From: Oscillospiraceae bacterium
Lineage (GTDB): Bacteria; Bacillota; Clostridia; Oscillospirales; Oscillospiraceae
Direction: 5' to 3'
DNA: 42,340 nt
Assembly (NCBI GenBank): GCA_017406005.1
Contig: JAFQZI010000045.1
Span: 1 to 42,340 of the forward strand
The translations under genes and the position numbers were made by a program. Within the stretch, counting starts at the first letter, position 1. Each line of letters opens with the position of its first letter. Shown here piece after piece: positions 7,650 to 15,695 of the stretch. The notes below the pieces were generated by a model. The model was not told where the DNA came from. It did not search any database and saw nothing but the letters and a program-made list of their open reading frames with translations.

Positions 7650-8801
7650 ATGAAAAAGTTCCTGGCTATGATGCTTGCTCTGTGCATGGTATTTGCCCTC
7701 TGCGCAGTCGGCTATGCAGACAATGTTGTAAAAATCGGCGTGTTCGAGCCGATGTCCGGTGACAATGGTGCCGGCGGCAAGCAGGAAGTTCTCGGTATGC
7801 AGTATGCAAATGCTGTCTGCCCTGAAGTTGAAATCGGCGGCGAGACCTACAAAGTAGAGCTTGTCTATGCTGACAATGCTTCTTCCAACGACAAGGCTCC
7901 TTCCGCAGCACAGAACCTCGTTTCCAATGGTGTTTCCGTTGTTCTGGGTTCCTATGGTTCTGGCGTCTCCATCGCAGCCGGCGACACGTTTGCCAATGCT
8001 ATGGTTCCGGCCATCGGTGTCACCTGCACCAACCCGCAGGTAACTTCCGAGTGTGATGTCTACTTCCGCATCTGCTTCCTCGATCCGTTCCAGGGCACAG
8101 TCCTTGCCGGCTTCGCAAAGGATTCTCTCGGTGCAACCAAGGCATACTGCCTCTCCAAGATGGGCGATGACTACTCCGGCGGTCTCTGCAACTACTTCAT
8201 CGACGCTTTCGGCAAAGACAACTGTGTCTATGAGCAGTTCCCCGAAGGCACGCAGGACTTCTCCACCTACATCACCAACGCTCAGAATCAGGGCTGCGAC
8301 GTCTTCTTCAGCCCGGTTTCTACCGAAGCTGCTGCACAGATCATTGCCAAGGCTGACACCCAGGCTCTGGGTATGCCCATCCTCGCCGGTGACACTTGGG
8401 ACTCCAACGTCATCCTGCAGGCTGCAAAGGGCACTGACCTGAGCATCAATGTCACCACCTTCTATCAGGAAGGCGCAGATGCTGAGTTCGACGCCGGCAT
8501 CAAGGCATGGATCTCCGGTGACTCCGTCAACCTCGCCAACAACGGCGGCAACGATGAGCTGGCAGCTGTCACTGTCATGGGCTACGATGCATACTTCTTT
8601 GCACTCGAGGCTCTCAAGGCAGCAGGCTCCATCGATCCGGAAGCTGTTCTCGAAGTTGTTCCTTCCGTCACCTATGAAGGTGTCACAGGCGCTATTGCTC
8701 TTGATGATATCGGCGATGCAATCCGCGACAGCGCATTCGTTAAGAGCTGCAACACCGAGACCGGTGTTTGGGACTTCGTCACTGTTGCAAAGGCAGCCTG
8801 A
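7650..8801 (+). CDS. livJ: Branched-chain amino-acid ABC transporter, substrate-binding protein
   Basis: Extracellular binding protein of the Leu/Ile/Val ABC importer (periplasmic-binding-protein type 1 fold). The 383-residue product has a signal peptide (residues 1-23, ending GYA before DNVVK). The mature start VVKIGVFEPMSGDNGAGGKQ is typical of LivJ/BraC. Later segments such as SYGSGVSIAAGDTFANAMVP and GDDYSGGLCNYF match the family. No acceptable lipobox is visible: both signal-peptide cysteines follow LAL or FAL. Codon choice is strongly biased, as in highly expressed genes. A GGAGG site precedes the ATG. A stem-loop after the gene separates it from livH. Confidence 0.95.
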   Translation: MKKFLAMMLALCMVFALCAVGYADNVVKIGVFEPMSGDNGAGGKQEVLGMQYANAVCPEVEIGGETYKVELVYADNASSNDKAPSAAQNLVSNGVSVVLGSYGSGVSIAAGDTFANAMVPAIGVTCTNPQVTSECDVYFRICFLDPFQGTVLAGFAKDSLGATKAYCLSKMGDDYSGGLCNYFIDAFGKDNCVYEQFPEGTQDFSTYITNAQNQGCDVFFSPVSTEAAAQIIAKADTQALGMPILAGDTWDSNVILQAAKGTDLSINVTTFYQEGADAEFDAGIKAWISGDSVNLANNGGNDELAAVTVMGYDAYFFALEALKAAGSIDPEAVLEVVPSVTYEGVTGAIALDDIGDAIRDSAFVKSCNTETGVWDFVTVAKAA

Positions 8802-8827
8802 TCTCCTAATTGAATTGAAAGTATAAG

Positions 8828-8860
8828 GGGAGGGCCATGCGCCCTCCCGTCTTTCTGTTT
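8828..8860 (+). terminator. Stem-loop between livJ and livH
   Basis: GGGAGGGC and GCCCTCCC form a perfect 8-base stem with loop CATGC, followed by a T-rich but interrupted tract (GTCTTTCTGTTTTC). It probably stops or stabilises part of the transcripts, so that the binding protein is made in excess over the membrane components. Confidence 0.7.
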
Positions 8861-8907
8861 TCTTAATATTCTATATCCGACTATATCCGTATTATCTCCT
8901 CAATATT

Positions 8908-8992
8908 GCTCGCGACCGGGCACCGAAATCGAGGCATGATGTTGTCTTCGCGAGCATGAAGAAAGCACTTCTCACGAAGTGACTGAACAGTT
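8908..8992 (+). repeat. Dispersed hairpin element, copy A
   Basis: Core 8908-8955 begins GCTCGCGA and ends TCGCGAGC, with GCACCGAAATCGAGG inside. The tail 8956-8992 carries its own small stem (CACTTC/GAAGTG) and ends CTGAACAGTT. It lies in the 224-base gap between livJ and livH. The other copies are at 12781, 12882, 34373 and 39159. Confidence 0.85.
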
Positions 8993-9025
8993 TTTTTCCA
9001 CTCTATCCGAAATGAGGATTCTTGT

Positions 9026-9952
9026 ATGAATTTTTTGAAAGTCGCCCTGCCGTACGTCATTTCAGGCGTCTCTGTAGGCGGCCAGTATGCCCTGATTGCC
9101 ATCGGTTACACGATGGTTTACGGCATTCTGAGGCTGATTAACTTTGCGCATGGCGATGTGTTTATGGTGGCCGGCCTGCTCATGGTCTATCTTGCGGCGT
9201 CTTTTCCGCTCTACATAGCAGTTCCCGCAGTCATTATCCTGACGGTTCTGCTCGGCTTCACCATTGAGCGTGTGGCTTACCGCCCCCTGCGCAGCGCACC
9301 GAGAATGTCCGTCATGATCTCGGCCATCGGTGTGAGCTATCTGCTGCAGAACCTCGCCCTTTATATCACCGGCGGTCTGAACAAGAACTATCCGCCCATC
9401 CCCTGGATTTCCGACCGTATTTCCGTCTTCGGGTTGGAAACAACGCGTGTTACGGTCATCACACCGTTTCTCACCATCGTTCTGGTGGTTGCCCTTGTGC
9501 TTCTCATCAACCATACCAAGCTCGGCATGGCGATGCGTGCAGTCTCCAAAGATTTTGAGACCAGCCAGCTCATGGGCATCAAAATCAACTCCGTCATTTC
9601 CGCAACGTTTATCATCGGCACCTTCCTGGCGGCAGTCGGCTCCATGCTCTACTTCACGAACTATCCCGGCGTTGTCCCCACATCCGGAGGCATGCCCGGG
9701 CTGAAAGCGTTTGTAGCCGCTGTCTTCGGCGGGATCGGTTCGATCCCCGGTGCGGTGATCGGTGCGTTTATCATCGGCATCTGCGAAAGCCTGATCAAGG
9801 GGCTTGACACCATCCTCATCGTCAACGGTGTCATCAGCGAGCAGATCGGCCTTGCTACCTTCTCGGATGCATTCACTTTTGTGCTGCTGATCATCATTCT
9901 TGTCTTCAAGCCGACAGGCCTGTTCGGTGAGAAGCAGACGGACAAGGTTTAA
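9026..9952 (+). CDS. livH: Branched-chain amino-acid ABC transporter, permease LivH
   Basis: One of the two membrane subunits of the importer. The 308-residue product has about eight hydrophobic segments and the LivH family pattern: SGVSVGGQYALIAIGYTMVYG near the N-terminus, LRLINFAHGDVFM, and in the last third VVPTSGGMPGLKAFVAAVFGG then GSIPGAVIGAFIIG. The ATG at 9026 follows a GAGG 9 bases upstream. It overlaps nothing and is followed by livM after 13 bases. Confidence 0.96.
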   Translation: MNFLKVALPYVISGVSVGGQYALIAIGYTMVYGILRLINFAHGDVFMVAGLLMVYLAASFPLYIAVPAVIILTVLLGFTIERVAYRPLRSAPRMSVMISAIGVSYLLQNLALYITGGLNKNYPPIPWISDRISVFGLETTRVTVITPFLTIVLVVALVLLINHTKLGMAMRAVSKDFETSQLMGIKINSVISATFIIGTFLAAVGSMLYFTNYPGVVPTSGGMPGLKAFVAAVFGGIGSIPGAVIGAFIIGICESLIKGLDTILIVNGVISEQIGLATFSDAFTFVLLIIILVFKPTGLFGEKQTDKV

Positions 9953-9965
9953 GGAGGGTCGGGGC

Positions 9966-11120
9966 ATGACGAAAACAAACCATAAAAAGAACTGGCTTTC
10001 GGTCCTTATCGTTCTTCTCTTCCTTGCTCTTGTCCTTTTCCTCGATCAGAAAATCAAGCCCACCAACTCCATGTACATGTTGATGACGGTTCTGCAGAAG
10101 GGCTCCGTTTATGCGCTCGCTGCTGTTTCCATGAACCTTCTCAACGGCTATACCGGCCTCTTCTCGCTCGGCCATGCGGGCTTCATGCTCATCGGGGCTT
10201 ATTCCTATGCTATTTTCACCATTCCCGCCGCCTCGCGTGACACGGTTTATCAGTATTATGAAGCCGCGGTCCGGATCTCTTTCCCGGAGATATTCAGCGC
10301 GGCGATCGGCCCTGCAGGCACGGTGCTCGGCATTATCCTGGCGGTGCTGGTCGCGGGTCTCGCGGCGGCCATCTTCGCCTACCTGATCGGCCTGCCTGTC
10401 CTGAAACTGAAGAGTGACTATCTGGCCATTGCAACGCTCGGCTTTGCGGAGATCATCCGTGCCGTTTTCCAGTGGAGCAAGCTCGGCCCGATCACAAACG
10501 GTTCCAACATCCTCAAGAGCTTCCCGCGTACGAGCACCTTCAAATTCAAGCTGGCGGGGGAGACGATCAAACTCTCCACCTTCGTCCCTGTGCTGATCGC
10601 CACCATCTGCATTGCCCTGATCGTGCTTCTGGTCAACTCCACCTACGGCCGGTCTTTCAAAGCCATCCGCGACGATGAAATTGCTGCGGAGGCCATGGGC
10701 ATCAATCTTGCAAAGCACAAGATGATCAGCTTTGTCACAAGCTCTTTCTTCGCAGGGGTTGCAGGTGCCGTCATGGCAATGGTGCTCTCCATTGCTCAGG
10801 CAAGCAACTTCAAGAGCGCCATGACGTATGAGATCCTCCTCATGGTGGTTCTCGGCGGTATCGGCTCGATATCCGGTTCGGTCATCGGCTCGATGCTGTT
10901 TGTCGCCGCGTCTGAATGGTGGCTCCGCGGGCTCGACTCCGGTGTCTTCCTCGGCATCGAGGCCCCGAATATCTTCCGCAACGGCTTCCGTCTGGTCGTC
11001 TTCTCCATCATTATCATGATTGTCGTGCTGTTCTTCCGCAAAGGCATTATGGGTGACAGGGAGATCACCGATCTCTTCCGCAAAAAAAGCAAAACACCGG
11101 CAAAGGAGGCGGGCAAATGA
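9966..11120 (+). CDS. livM: Branched-chain amino-acid ABC transporter, permease LivM
   Basis: Second membrane subunit, 384 residues, with nine or so hydrophobic segments. The family pattern MNLLNGYTGLFSLGHAGFML (residues about 57-77) and the loop SDYLAIATLGFAEIIRAVF are present. Near the C-terminus are MAMVLSIAQASNFKSAMTYE and LGGIGSISGSVIGSMLFV. The ATG at 9966 is chosen because AAGGAGGG lies just upstream; an earlier in-frame ATG would lie inside livH. The stop overlaps the livG start by four bases (ATGA). Confidence 0.96.
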   Translation: MTKTNHKKNWLSVLIVLLFLALVLFLDQKIKPTNSMYMLMTVLQKGSVYALAAVSMNLLNGYTGLFSLGHAGFMLIGAYSYAIFTIPAASRDTVYQYYEAAVRISFPEIFSAAIGPAGTVLGIILAVLVAGLAAAIFAYLIGLPVLKLKSDYLAIATLGFAEIIRAVFQWSKLGPITNGSNILKSFPRTSTFKFKLAGETIKLSTFVPVLIATICIALIVLLVNSTYGRSFKAIRDDEIAAEAMGINLAKHKMISFVTSSFFAGVAGAVMAMVLSIAQASNFKSAMTYEILLMVVLGGIGSISGSVIGSMLFVAASEWWLRGLDSGVFLGIEAPNIFRNGFRLVVFSIIIMIVVLFFRKGIMGDREITDLFRKKSKTPAKEAGK

Positions 11121-11971
11121 GTGAACAGAAAAATGTCCTCCGGCTGGAAAACGTGACCATGCAGTTTGGCGGTGTCGTTGCCGTCAACAATCTCTCGCTG
11201 GAAGTGAACGAGGGTGAAATCGTTGCCCTCATCGGCCCCAACGGAGCGGGCAAAACCACGGCCTTCAACTGCATCACCGGTGTCTATGAGCCTACCAACG
11301 GCATCATCTCCTTTGAGGGCAAACCCATCGTTGCCAACCATCCGTCCGGCAAGATGAAGAAGGATTACCAGGGCTTCTTCGGCGACAAGTATCTCAACAT
11401 CAAACCGATCGATCCCACGCCTGACCAGATCACCAAGCTCGGCATTGCAAGAACCTTCCAGAACATCCGCCTGTGGAAGTCCATGACGGTGTTTGACAAT
11501 GTTCTTACCGCCAAGCACATGCGTTCCAAACAGAATGTCTTCTCCGCGACCTTCCGCACAAACCAGGCGGACGAGAAAAAGATGCGCGAGGAGACGCTTG
11601 CCTTCCTCGAAGAGCAGGATCTCGCCCAGTATCGTGATGATCTGGCTGTCTCCCTGCCGTACGGTCTCCAGCGCCGTCTCGAAATCGCCCGTGCCCTGGC
11701 CACCGAGCCGAAGCTCCTTCTGCTCGACGAGCCTGCAGCCGGCATGAACCCGCAGGAGACGGAAGACCTCGGCAGATTTATCGTGGACATCAAAGACCGC
11801 CATAATCTTACCATTCTGATGATCGAACATCATATGGACCTTGTTATGAAGTTCTCTGACAGGATTTACGTGATAGACTTCGGCAAGCTGATCGCCCAGG
11901 GCACGCCCGCGGAGATTCAGGCGAACCCGAAAGTAATCGAGGCATATCTGGGGGTGGCAGACGATGAGTGA
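11117..11971 (+). CDS. livG: Branched-chain amino-acid ABC transporter, ATPase LivG
   Basis: Cytoplasmic ATPase of the importer, 284 residues. Walker A GPNGAGKT is at residues 40-47, followed by the LivG-type long insertion before the Q-loop ARTFQNIRLW. The signature segment is VSLPYGLQRRLEIARALA, with the weak YGxQRR form of the C-loop that is normal for LivG. Walker B is LLLLDEPAAGMNP and the H-loop ILMIEHHMD. It overlaps livM by four bases and livF by eight, indicating translational coupling. Confidence 0.97.
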   Translation: MSEQKNVLRLENVTMQFGGVVAVNNLSLEVNEGEIVALIGPNGAGKTTAFNCITGVYEPTNGIISFEGKPIVANHPSGKMKKDYQGFFGDKYLNIKPIDPTPDQITKLGIARTFQNIRLWKSMTVFDNVLTAKHMRSKQNVFSATFRTNQADEKKMREETLAFLEEQDLAQYRDDLAVSLPYGLQRRLEIARALATEPKLLLLDEPAAGMNPQETEDLGRFIVDIKDRHNLTILMIEHHMDLVMKFSDRIYVIDFGKLIAQGTPAEIQANPKVIEAYLGVADDE

Positions 11972-12674
11972 ACCCATTCTTACTATTACCGACCTGAAGG
12001 TCAACTACGGCGGCATCGAAGCGGTCAAAGGCATCAGCTTTGAAGTCCCGGAGGGGAGCATTATTACGCTCATCGGTTCCAACGGCGCGGGCAAGAGCTC
12101 AACGCTTCGCACCATCGCCGGGCTCGTAAAACCGGTTTCCGGCAAAATTGTGTTCCGCGGGGATGACATTACCGGCCTTGATCCCACCTCAATCGTCAAA
12201 AAGGGTGTTACGCTTGTCCCGGAGGGGAGAAGGATCTTCCCGGATCTTTCCGTTGTGGAAAACCTCAAAATGGGTGCCTATCTCCGCAATGATGATATCT
12301 CCGGCGACCTCCAGTGGGTTTACGATCTCTTCCCCCGTCTGAAGGAGCGTTCCTGGCAGGCGGGAGGCACGCTATCCGGCGGCGAACAGCAGATGCTGGC
12401 TGTCGGCCGTGCCCTGATGAGCCGCCCGAAAATGATCATGATGGACGAGCCTTCTCTTGGCCTTGCTCCGATCATCGTCAAAGGCATTTTCGATATCATC
12501 CGCGAAATCAACAAGCAGGGCGTTACGGTTCTCCTCATTGAGCAGAACGCCAATATGGCTCTAAAAACAGCGGACTTTGCCTATGTTCTCGAAACCGGAA
12601 AGATTACAATGTCCGGCCCCGGAAAAGAGCTCCTCGTTAACGAAGACGTCAAAAAAGCCTACCTCGGCACATAA
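11964..12674 (+). CDS. livF: Branched-chain amino-acid ABC transporter, ATPase LivF
   Basis: Second ATPase, 236 residues, the usual LivF length. Walker A GSNGAGKS is at residues 38-45. Other motifs are VPEGRRIFPDLSVVENL, the signature LSGGEQQMLAVGRALM, Walker B MIMMDEPSLGLAP and the H-loop VLLIEQNA. It is the last gene of the transporter operon and is followed at once by a strong terminator. Confidence 0.97.
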   Translation: MSEPILTITDLKVNYGGIEAVKGISFEVPEGSIITLIGSNGAGKSSTLRTIAGLVKPVSGKIVFRGDDITGLDPTSIVKKGVTLVPEGRRIFPDLSVVENLKMGAYLRNDDISGDLQWVYDLFPRLKERSWQAGGTLSGGEQQMLAVGRALMSRPKMIMMDEPSLGLAPIIVKGIFDIIREINKQGVTVLLIEQNANMALKTADFAYVLETGKITMSGPGKELLVNEDVKKAYLGT

Positions 12675-12679
12675 AACTA

Positions 12680-12708
12680 AGCCCTCCGGTTTACCCCCGG
12701 AGGGCTTT
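12680..12708 (+). terminator. Intrinsic terminator of the liv operon
   Basis: The stem AGCCCTCCGG / CCGGAGGGCT with a short TTTACCC loop is followed by TTTTC, 6 bases after the livF stop. Confidence 0.88.
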
Positions 12709-12780
12709 TCATTAATTCGAGTAAAAAACTATTCAGTTCTGTCTATTTCATTTACAATTCCGTTTATTTCATTAAACTTA

Positions 12781-12860
12781 GCTCGCGACGGAGCACTAAA
12801 ATCGAGGTACAACGTTCCCTTCGCGAGCCTATGCAGTCACTACGAAGCGCCAGATTCACT
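12781..12860 (+). repeat. Dispersed hairpin element, copy B
   Basis: Core 12781-12828 (48 bases) has arms GCTCGCGA and TCGCGAGC, an inner stem GGAGC/GTTCC and the segment GCACTAAAATCGAGG. The tail contains CACTACGAAGCGCC. It lies downstream of the liv terminator and is followed by copy B2 with a period of about 101 bases. Confidence 0.88.
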
Positions 12861-12881
12861 ATACACTCTTTCCTCACTATA

Positions 12882-12968
12882 GTTCGCGCGACGGAGCAGT
12901 CTGTACGTGGTACCATCTTGTCTTTGCGCGAAACTTGTATGCACTCATTACGAAGCGCCTGAATAGTT
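12882..12968 (+). repeat. Dispersed hairpin element, copy B2 (diverged)
   Basis: The arms are TTCGCGC (12883-12889) and GCGCGAA (12926-12932). The start CGACGGAGCA matches copy B, but the inner part has diverged. The tail ATGCACTCATTACGAAGCGCC is close to that of copy B. It ends CTGAATAGTT, the inverse of AACTATTCAG at 12727-12736, so the B/B2 pair is bounded by a 10-base inverted repeat. Confidence 0.75.
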
Positions 12969-12969
12969 A

Positions 12970-13920
12970 TTAATTACGTCCGTTTCCTGTATCCTTTTTC
13001 TTTACCAGGTAAACCGTCGTGCATGCACCGAAGGCTGCCATCAACCCCAGTGCTGTCCACAAGGCTACATTCCCGTCGTCTCCGGTCTTAGGCCGCAGAT
13101 AGATCGATTCAAACCGGATGGTCATCACCTGGTTCTGCCCCTGCAGCATGTCATACGTCACCATAAACTGGTTGCCGTACTGCACATTCCGGTACCATCC
13201 CGCCAGGAAGATGCTGTAAACGTAATAGCCCTCATATGGCTGGAAAATGAAGTTGAAGCTCTGCCCGGGTTCCAGCTTTCCGGTCCATCCGCTCGGCACA
13301 TTCCCACCACTCAGCCGCACTGCGCCGTAACCGGAATAATTAACAGTCAGGTATAATGCGGTGGAAATCATCTCCCAGTACGGATAGAGCACCATATTGC
13401 TGCTGATCGTAACATGCTGTCCCAGTGAGAAGGCCTTCGGCCCGCCGTCATAAAAGCTCCATCCGGTTTGCGTGTGTCCCGCCCTGGTAAACCCCTGGCC
13501 GGAAATGATGGCATCTCCCGGATACCATTCCGTCGAAAAAGAAGAACCGGATACGCCTGTTCCCGGCATGTATGTGATGGTATAGCGGGGGATATAGCTT
13601 CCCCCGCTCGGCCCTGTTGAGGGATAATACCCGGAAGCCGGAGCCGTGGCAGGGTAGTACCCGGTGCTTGGGGCAGAGGGTGCATAATAACCTGCACTTG
13701 GGGCATCTATCGTATACCCGTCCAGCGATCCCGTTCCGTAACTCGGGTATCCGGACATCGAGCCGTAACCGTATCCCGGATAGCTTGAGGGTGCGCTGTA
13801 GCCGTAATCGTATCCGTATCCCGTTCCTCCGGAATACGAGTCGTAATACGACGCCCATGCCGAACCAGCTGAGCTGCCCAGCAGAACCAGGCAAAGTAAC
13901 AGAACAAATACTTTCTTCAT
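12970..13920 (-). CDS. Tyrosine-rich, InlB-repeat surface protein with LPXTG-like anchor
   Basis: The 316-residue exported protein has a signal peptide of about 23 residues (cleavage after AWA). A low-complexity Tyr/Gly/Ser/Pro region at about 25-110 holds roughly 20 tyrosines and repeats of the form TGYYP. Residues about 112-183 look like an InlB/Listeria-Bacteroides beta-grasp repeat (TITYMPGTG, FTRAGHTQTGWS, VLYPYW). A second all-beta region follows. The C-terminus is a sorting signal: RPKTGD (276-281), a membrane segment (285-305) and KKK. Sortase would therefore link it to peptidoglycan, though no sortase gene is in the window. RPKTG differs from LPXTG at the first position. A 15-base gap to the upstream gene suggests one operon. 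Confidence 0.8.
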   Translation of the reverse strand: MKKVFVLLLCLVLLGSSAGSAWASYYDSYSGGTGYGYDYGYSAPSSYPGYGYGSMSGYPSYGTGSLDGYTIDAPSAGYYAPSAPSTGYYPATAPASGYYPSTGPSGGSYIPRYTITYMPGTGVSGSSFSTEWYPGDAIISGQGFTRAGHTQTGWSFYDGGPKAFSLGQHVTISSNMVLYPYWEMISTALYLTVNYSGYGAVRLSGGNVPSGWTGKLEPGQSFNFIFQPYEGYYVYSIFLAGWYRNVQYGNQFMVTYDMLQGQNQVMTIRFESIYLRPKTGDDGNVALWTALGLMAAFGACTTVYLVKKKDTGNGRN

Positions 13921-13935
13921 GAATGTTTTCCTATT

Positions 13936-14586
13936 TTATCCACCTGTATGTGTGATTACTACACCCCAGGCAATGGCTATCGTAATAAATGCGGTTATTG
14001 CAGATAAGCCGCAAATGATTTCCAGCACTAAGATCAGCCGGGAAGGTTCTTTCCAACTCGGCGCTTCATCCTTTGGTGAAAAAGGTTTAAGCGATCCGTA
14101 ATTTTCTTTTTTCTTTTCCGGGGCTGTTTTCACAACAGCCGCACTCTTCGGCGCTTCGATTGTCTTTTCTTCAAATGGAAGAATTAGGGGAGGGGCCTCT
14201 TCCGGAGGCTGTTTCGAAAGCTCTTTCAAAGGTTCTTTCGGAAGTTCTATCGGAGCGGCGTTTTGCGCTTCGTGCTTCCCCTTGACCTGCACCGGCGTCT
14301 CCTCCGGGTTCTCTACCGGGAGCTCCGTGATCAGTGCCTCAATCCAGTCTTTTTCTGGGGATGGGGGCTCTGCTGTCGGGCTCTCTTTTATTTCTGAGGG
14401 TTTCTTTTTCCTTCTTACTGAAGGTTTCTTCTCTCTTCTTATTGCAGTTTTCCTTTTCCTGTATGCCGTTTCTTCTTTCTGCAGAGCTTCATCCGGATAA
14501 TCAGCACCTTCATCCCAGTCTTTGGTAAAAACGAAAATCAGGGAGGCCACGACAACCAGTGCAACAGCAACTAAAAATAAAAACAT
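13936..14586 (-). CDS. Bitopic membrane protein with Lys/Glu/Pro-rich linker, unknown function
   Basis: The 216-residue product has an N-terminal membrane segment (residues about 2-20) and a second one near the C-terminus (about 185-212). Between them is a long charged, proline-rich and probably disordered region with basic patches (RKRKTAIRREKKPSVRRKKK). I recognise no family. The linker probably lies in the cytoplasm or wall space. It is the first gene of a unit with the tyrosine-rich surface protein and has a strong promoter. AGGAGG lies 14 bases upstream of the ATG, slightly far. Confidence 0.7.
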   Translation of the reverse strand: MFLFLVAVALVVVASLIFVFTKDWDEGADYPDEALQKEETAYRKRKTAIRREKKPSVRRKKKPSEIKESPTAEPPSPEKDWIEALITELPVENPEETPVQVKGKHEAQNAAPIELPKEPLKELSKQPPEEAPPLILPFEEKTIEAPKSAAVVKTAPEKKKENYGSLKPFSPKDEAPSWKEPSRLILVLEIICGLSAITAFITIAIAWGVVITHTGG

Positions 14587-14630
14587 CTGAAAGGTCCTGT
14601 CCTCCTTTTCATTATTACGTAAACTAATTT

Positions 14631-14660
14631 ATTATAACAGGGGAGAGTAATAAAAGTCAA
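14631..14660 (-). promoter_or_regulatory. Promoter of the surface-protein operon
   Basis: On the minus strand, TTGACT (14655-14660), an 18-base spacer and a perfect TATAAT (14631-14636). Confidence 0.7.
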
Positions 14661-14694
14661 GCCCATAAAGAGAATAAGACTTCTCTTTATGGGC
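14661..14694 (-). terminator. Perfect 14-base inverted repeat after the macrodomain gene
   Basis: GCCCATAAAGAGAA and TTCTCTTTATGGGC pair perfectly with a 6-base loop. It lies downstream of the macrodomain gene and directly abuts the -35 box of the next promoter. The following tract (TTGACTTTTATT) is only moderately T-rich, so termination is probable rather than certain. Confidence 0.6.
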
Positions 14695-14734
14695 ATAATG
14701 TATTTTTTAAATTAGCTCTTTAGTTCTATTGCTG

Positions 14735-15268
14735 TCAGCAGAGGGAATTCATGATTTCTTTTCCCGTTGCCACTTTTTCATCATCTGTATTTACAAATAC
14801 AATCTGCAGTTCATAATCCGGATTCTCATTCATCCAGTCCCTGCAGGCACTGATTGCGACCGTCCAGGCTTCCTCAAGGGGATATCCGTAGATCCCTGCA
14901 GAGATGAGCGGGAAGCCGATGGAATGGCACCCGTATTCTTTTGCCAGCGCAAGGGATTTCTGATAACAGCTGTATAACTGTTCCGCTTCGCCCCTTCTTC
15001 CGCCGTTGTAAACAGGTCCTACCGCATGAATAATGTATTTGTTTTCTTTCATGTTAAAGGCAGGCGTGATGACGGCAGATCCCGTAGGGCATTGCCCGAT
15101 TCTGTCACAGGCAGCCTGTAGCTGTGCCGAACCGGCTGCTCTGAAAATCGCTCCGCAGACACCGCCGCCCTGCTGCAGATACTGATTGGCAGCGTTGACA
15201 ACCGCGTCTGTTTTCAGATTTGTGATTCCGTCCTTGTGAATTTCAATTGTTCCGATAGGTGTGTTCAT
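14735..15268 (-). CDS. Macrodomain protein (O-acetyl-ADP-ribose deacetylase-like)
   Basis: A single 177-residue macrodomain of the MacroD/YmdB class, which binds ADP-ribose and removes O-acetyl groups or mono-ADP-ribose. Family motifs are DAVVNAANQYLQQGGGVCGAIF (residues about 21-42), AVITPAFNMKENKYIIHAVGP (about 64-84) and the phosphate loop FPLISAGIYGYPLEEA (about 120-135). There is no signal peptide. A GATGAGG site precedes the ATG. It stands in an accessory stretch without an obvious ADP-ribosyltransferase partner. The upstream 427 bases hold a decayed gene and a promoter. Confidence 0.93.
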   Translation of the reverse strand: MNTPIGTIEIHKDGITNLKTDAVVNAANQYLQQGGGVCGAIFRAAGSAQLQAACDRIGQCPTGSAVITPAFNMKENKYIIHAVGPVYNGGRRGEAEQLYSCYQKSLALAKEYGCHSIGFPLISAGIYGYPLEEAWTVAISACRDWMNENPDYELQIVFVNTDDEKVATGKEIMNSLC

Positions 15269-15342
15269 CTCGTAACCTCATCCATAATACAGATTCCCTT
15301 GGCATTTCTTCGTTGATAGTGCAGAATCGTCAATCACTCACC

Positions 15343-15510
15343 TCATTTTTTGTCATCCCCAAGTATAATATCCAACATCTTGTACTCGACAACAAATACA
15401 GGGTCTTTTTTACCTTTTTACCTTCACACTGCATTCTGGGTATTCTTCCCAGACATCATCAAAAGCCGCATCGCATCGAGAACAGACACTCAATCATCTT
15501 ATAATCCATT
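15343..15510 (-). pseudogene. Decayed small zinc-ribbon protein gene
   Basis: The leftward strand between the macrodomain gene and the double-glycine peptide gene holds frame-broken fragments. One (15410-15493) reads CSRCDAAFDDVWEEYPEC then SVKVKR and a stop. After a shift in an A-run, a second (down to 15343) reads KDPVFVVEYKMLDIILGDDK and a stop. The first resembles a zinc ribbon of the CxxC...CPEC kind with the third cysteine changed to Tyr. A start MDYKMIEC lies in yet another frame just upstream. I infer about two frameshifts in a gene of about 55 codons. Chance resemblance cannot be excluded. The rest of 15269-15695 holds a promoter and a terminator. Confidence 0.35.
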
Positions 15511-15517
15511 ATAAAAT

Positions 15518-15545
15518 ATTATACTACAAGGTTCATAACATGCAA
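15518..15545 (-). promoter_or_regulatory. Leftward promoter upstream of the decayed gene and macrodomain gene
   Basis: TTGCAT (15540-15545), a 16-base spacer and TATAAT (15518-15523) on the minus strand. It could serve the macrodomain gene through a leader of about 240 bases. Confidence 0.55.
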
Positions 15546-15628
15546 GTATTCTTTGTGGTTAATAAATCATTAGGGGCCGAAAGGACGAAAAAAGAATCCC
15601 GACCTGCGGGCCGGAGATGAGATAATAC

Positions 15629-15678
15629 AAAAAACAGCGGCCCGAAGCAGAGTGACAAGTCATCTCGCCTCAGGCTGT
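15629..15678 (-). terminator. Intrinsic terminator of the double-glycine peptide unit
   Basis: On the minus strand a long stem begins ACAGCCTGAGGC and closes with GCTTCGG ... GCTGT around a TGAC-TT-GTCA tip, followed by six T. It starts 18 bases after the peptide stop codon. A second, weaker hairpin lies further downstream near 15590-15620. Confidence 0.8.
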
Positions 15679-15695
15679 CTATATGGTTTTTTCCA

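Noticed and set aside
7660-8800. Overlapping plus-strand frames inside livJ
   Set aside because: They are Ser/Arg/Pro-rich shadow translations caused by biased codon use of livJ.
10796-12004. 402-codon open frame on the minus strand
   Set aside because: Antisense to livM, livG and livF, which are intact and overlapping; no independent coding evidence.
12781-12968. Possible CRISPR array in the tandem hairpin repeats
   Set aside because: Only two units here, poorly matched to each other, with no uniform spacers and no cas genes; the same element occurs singly elsewhere.
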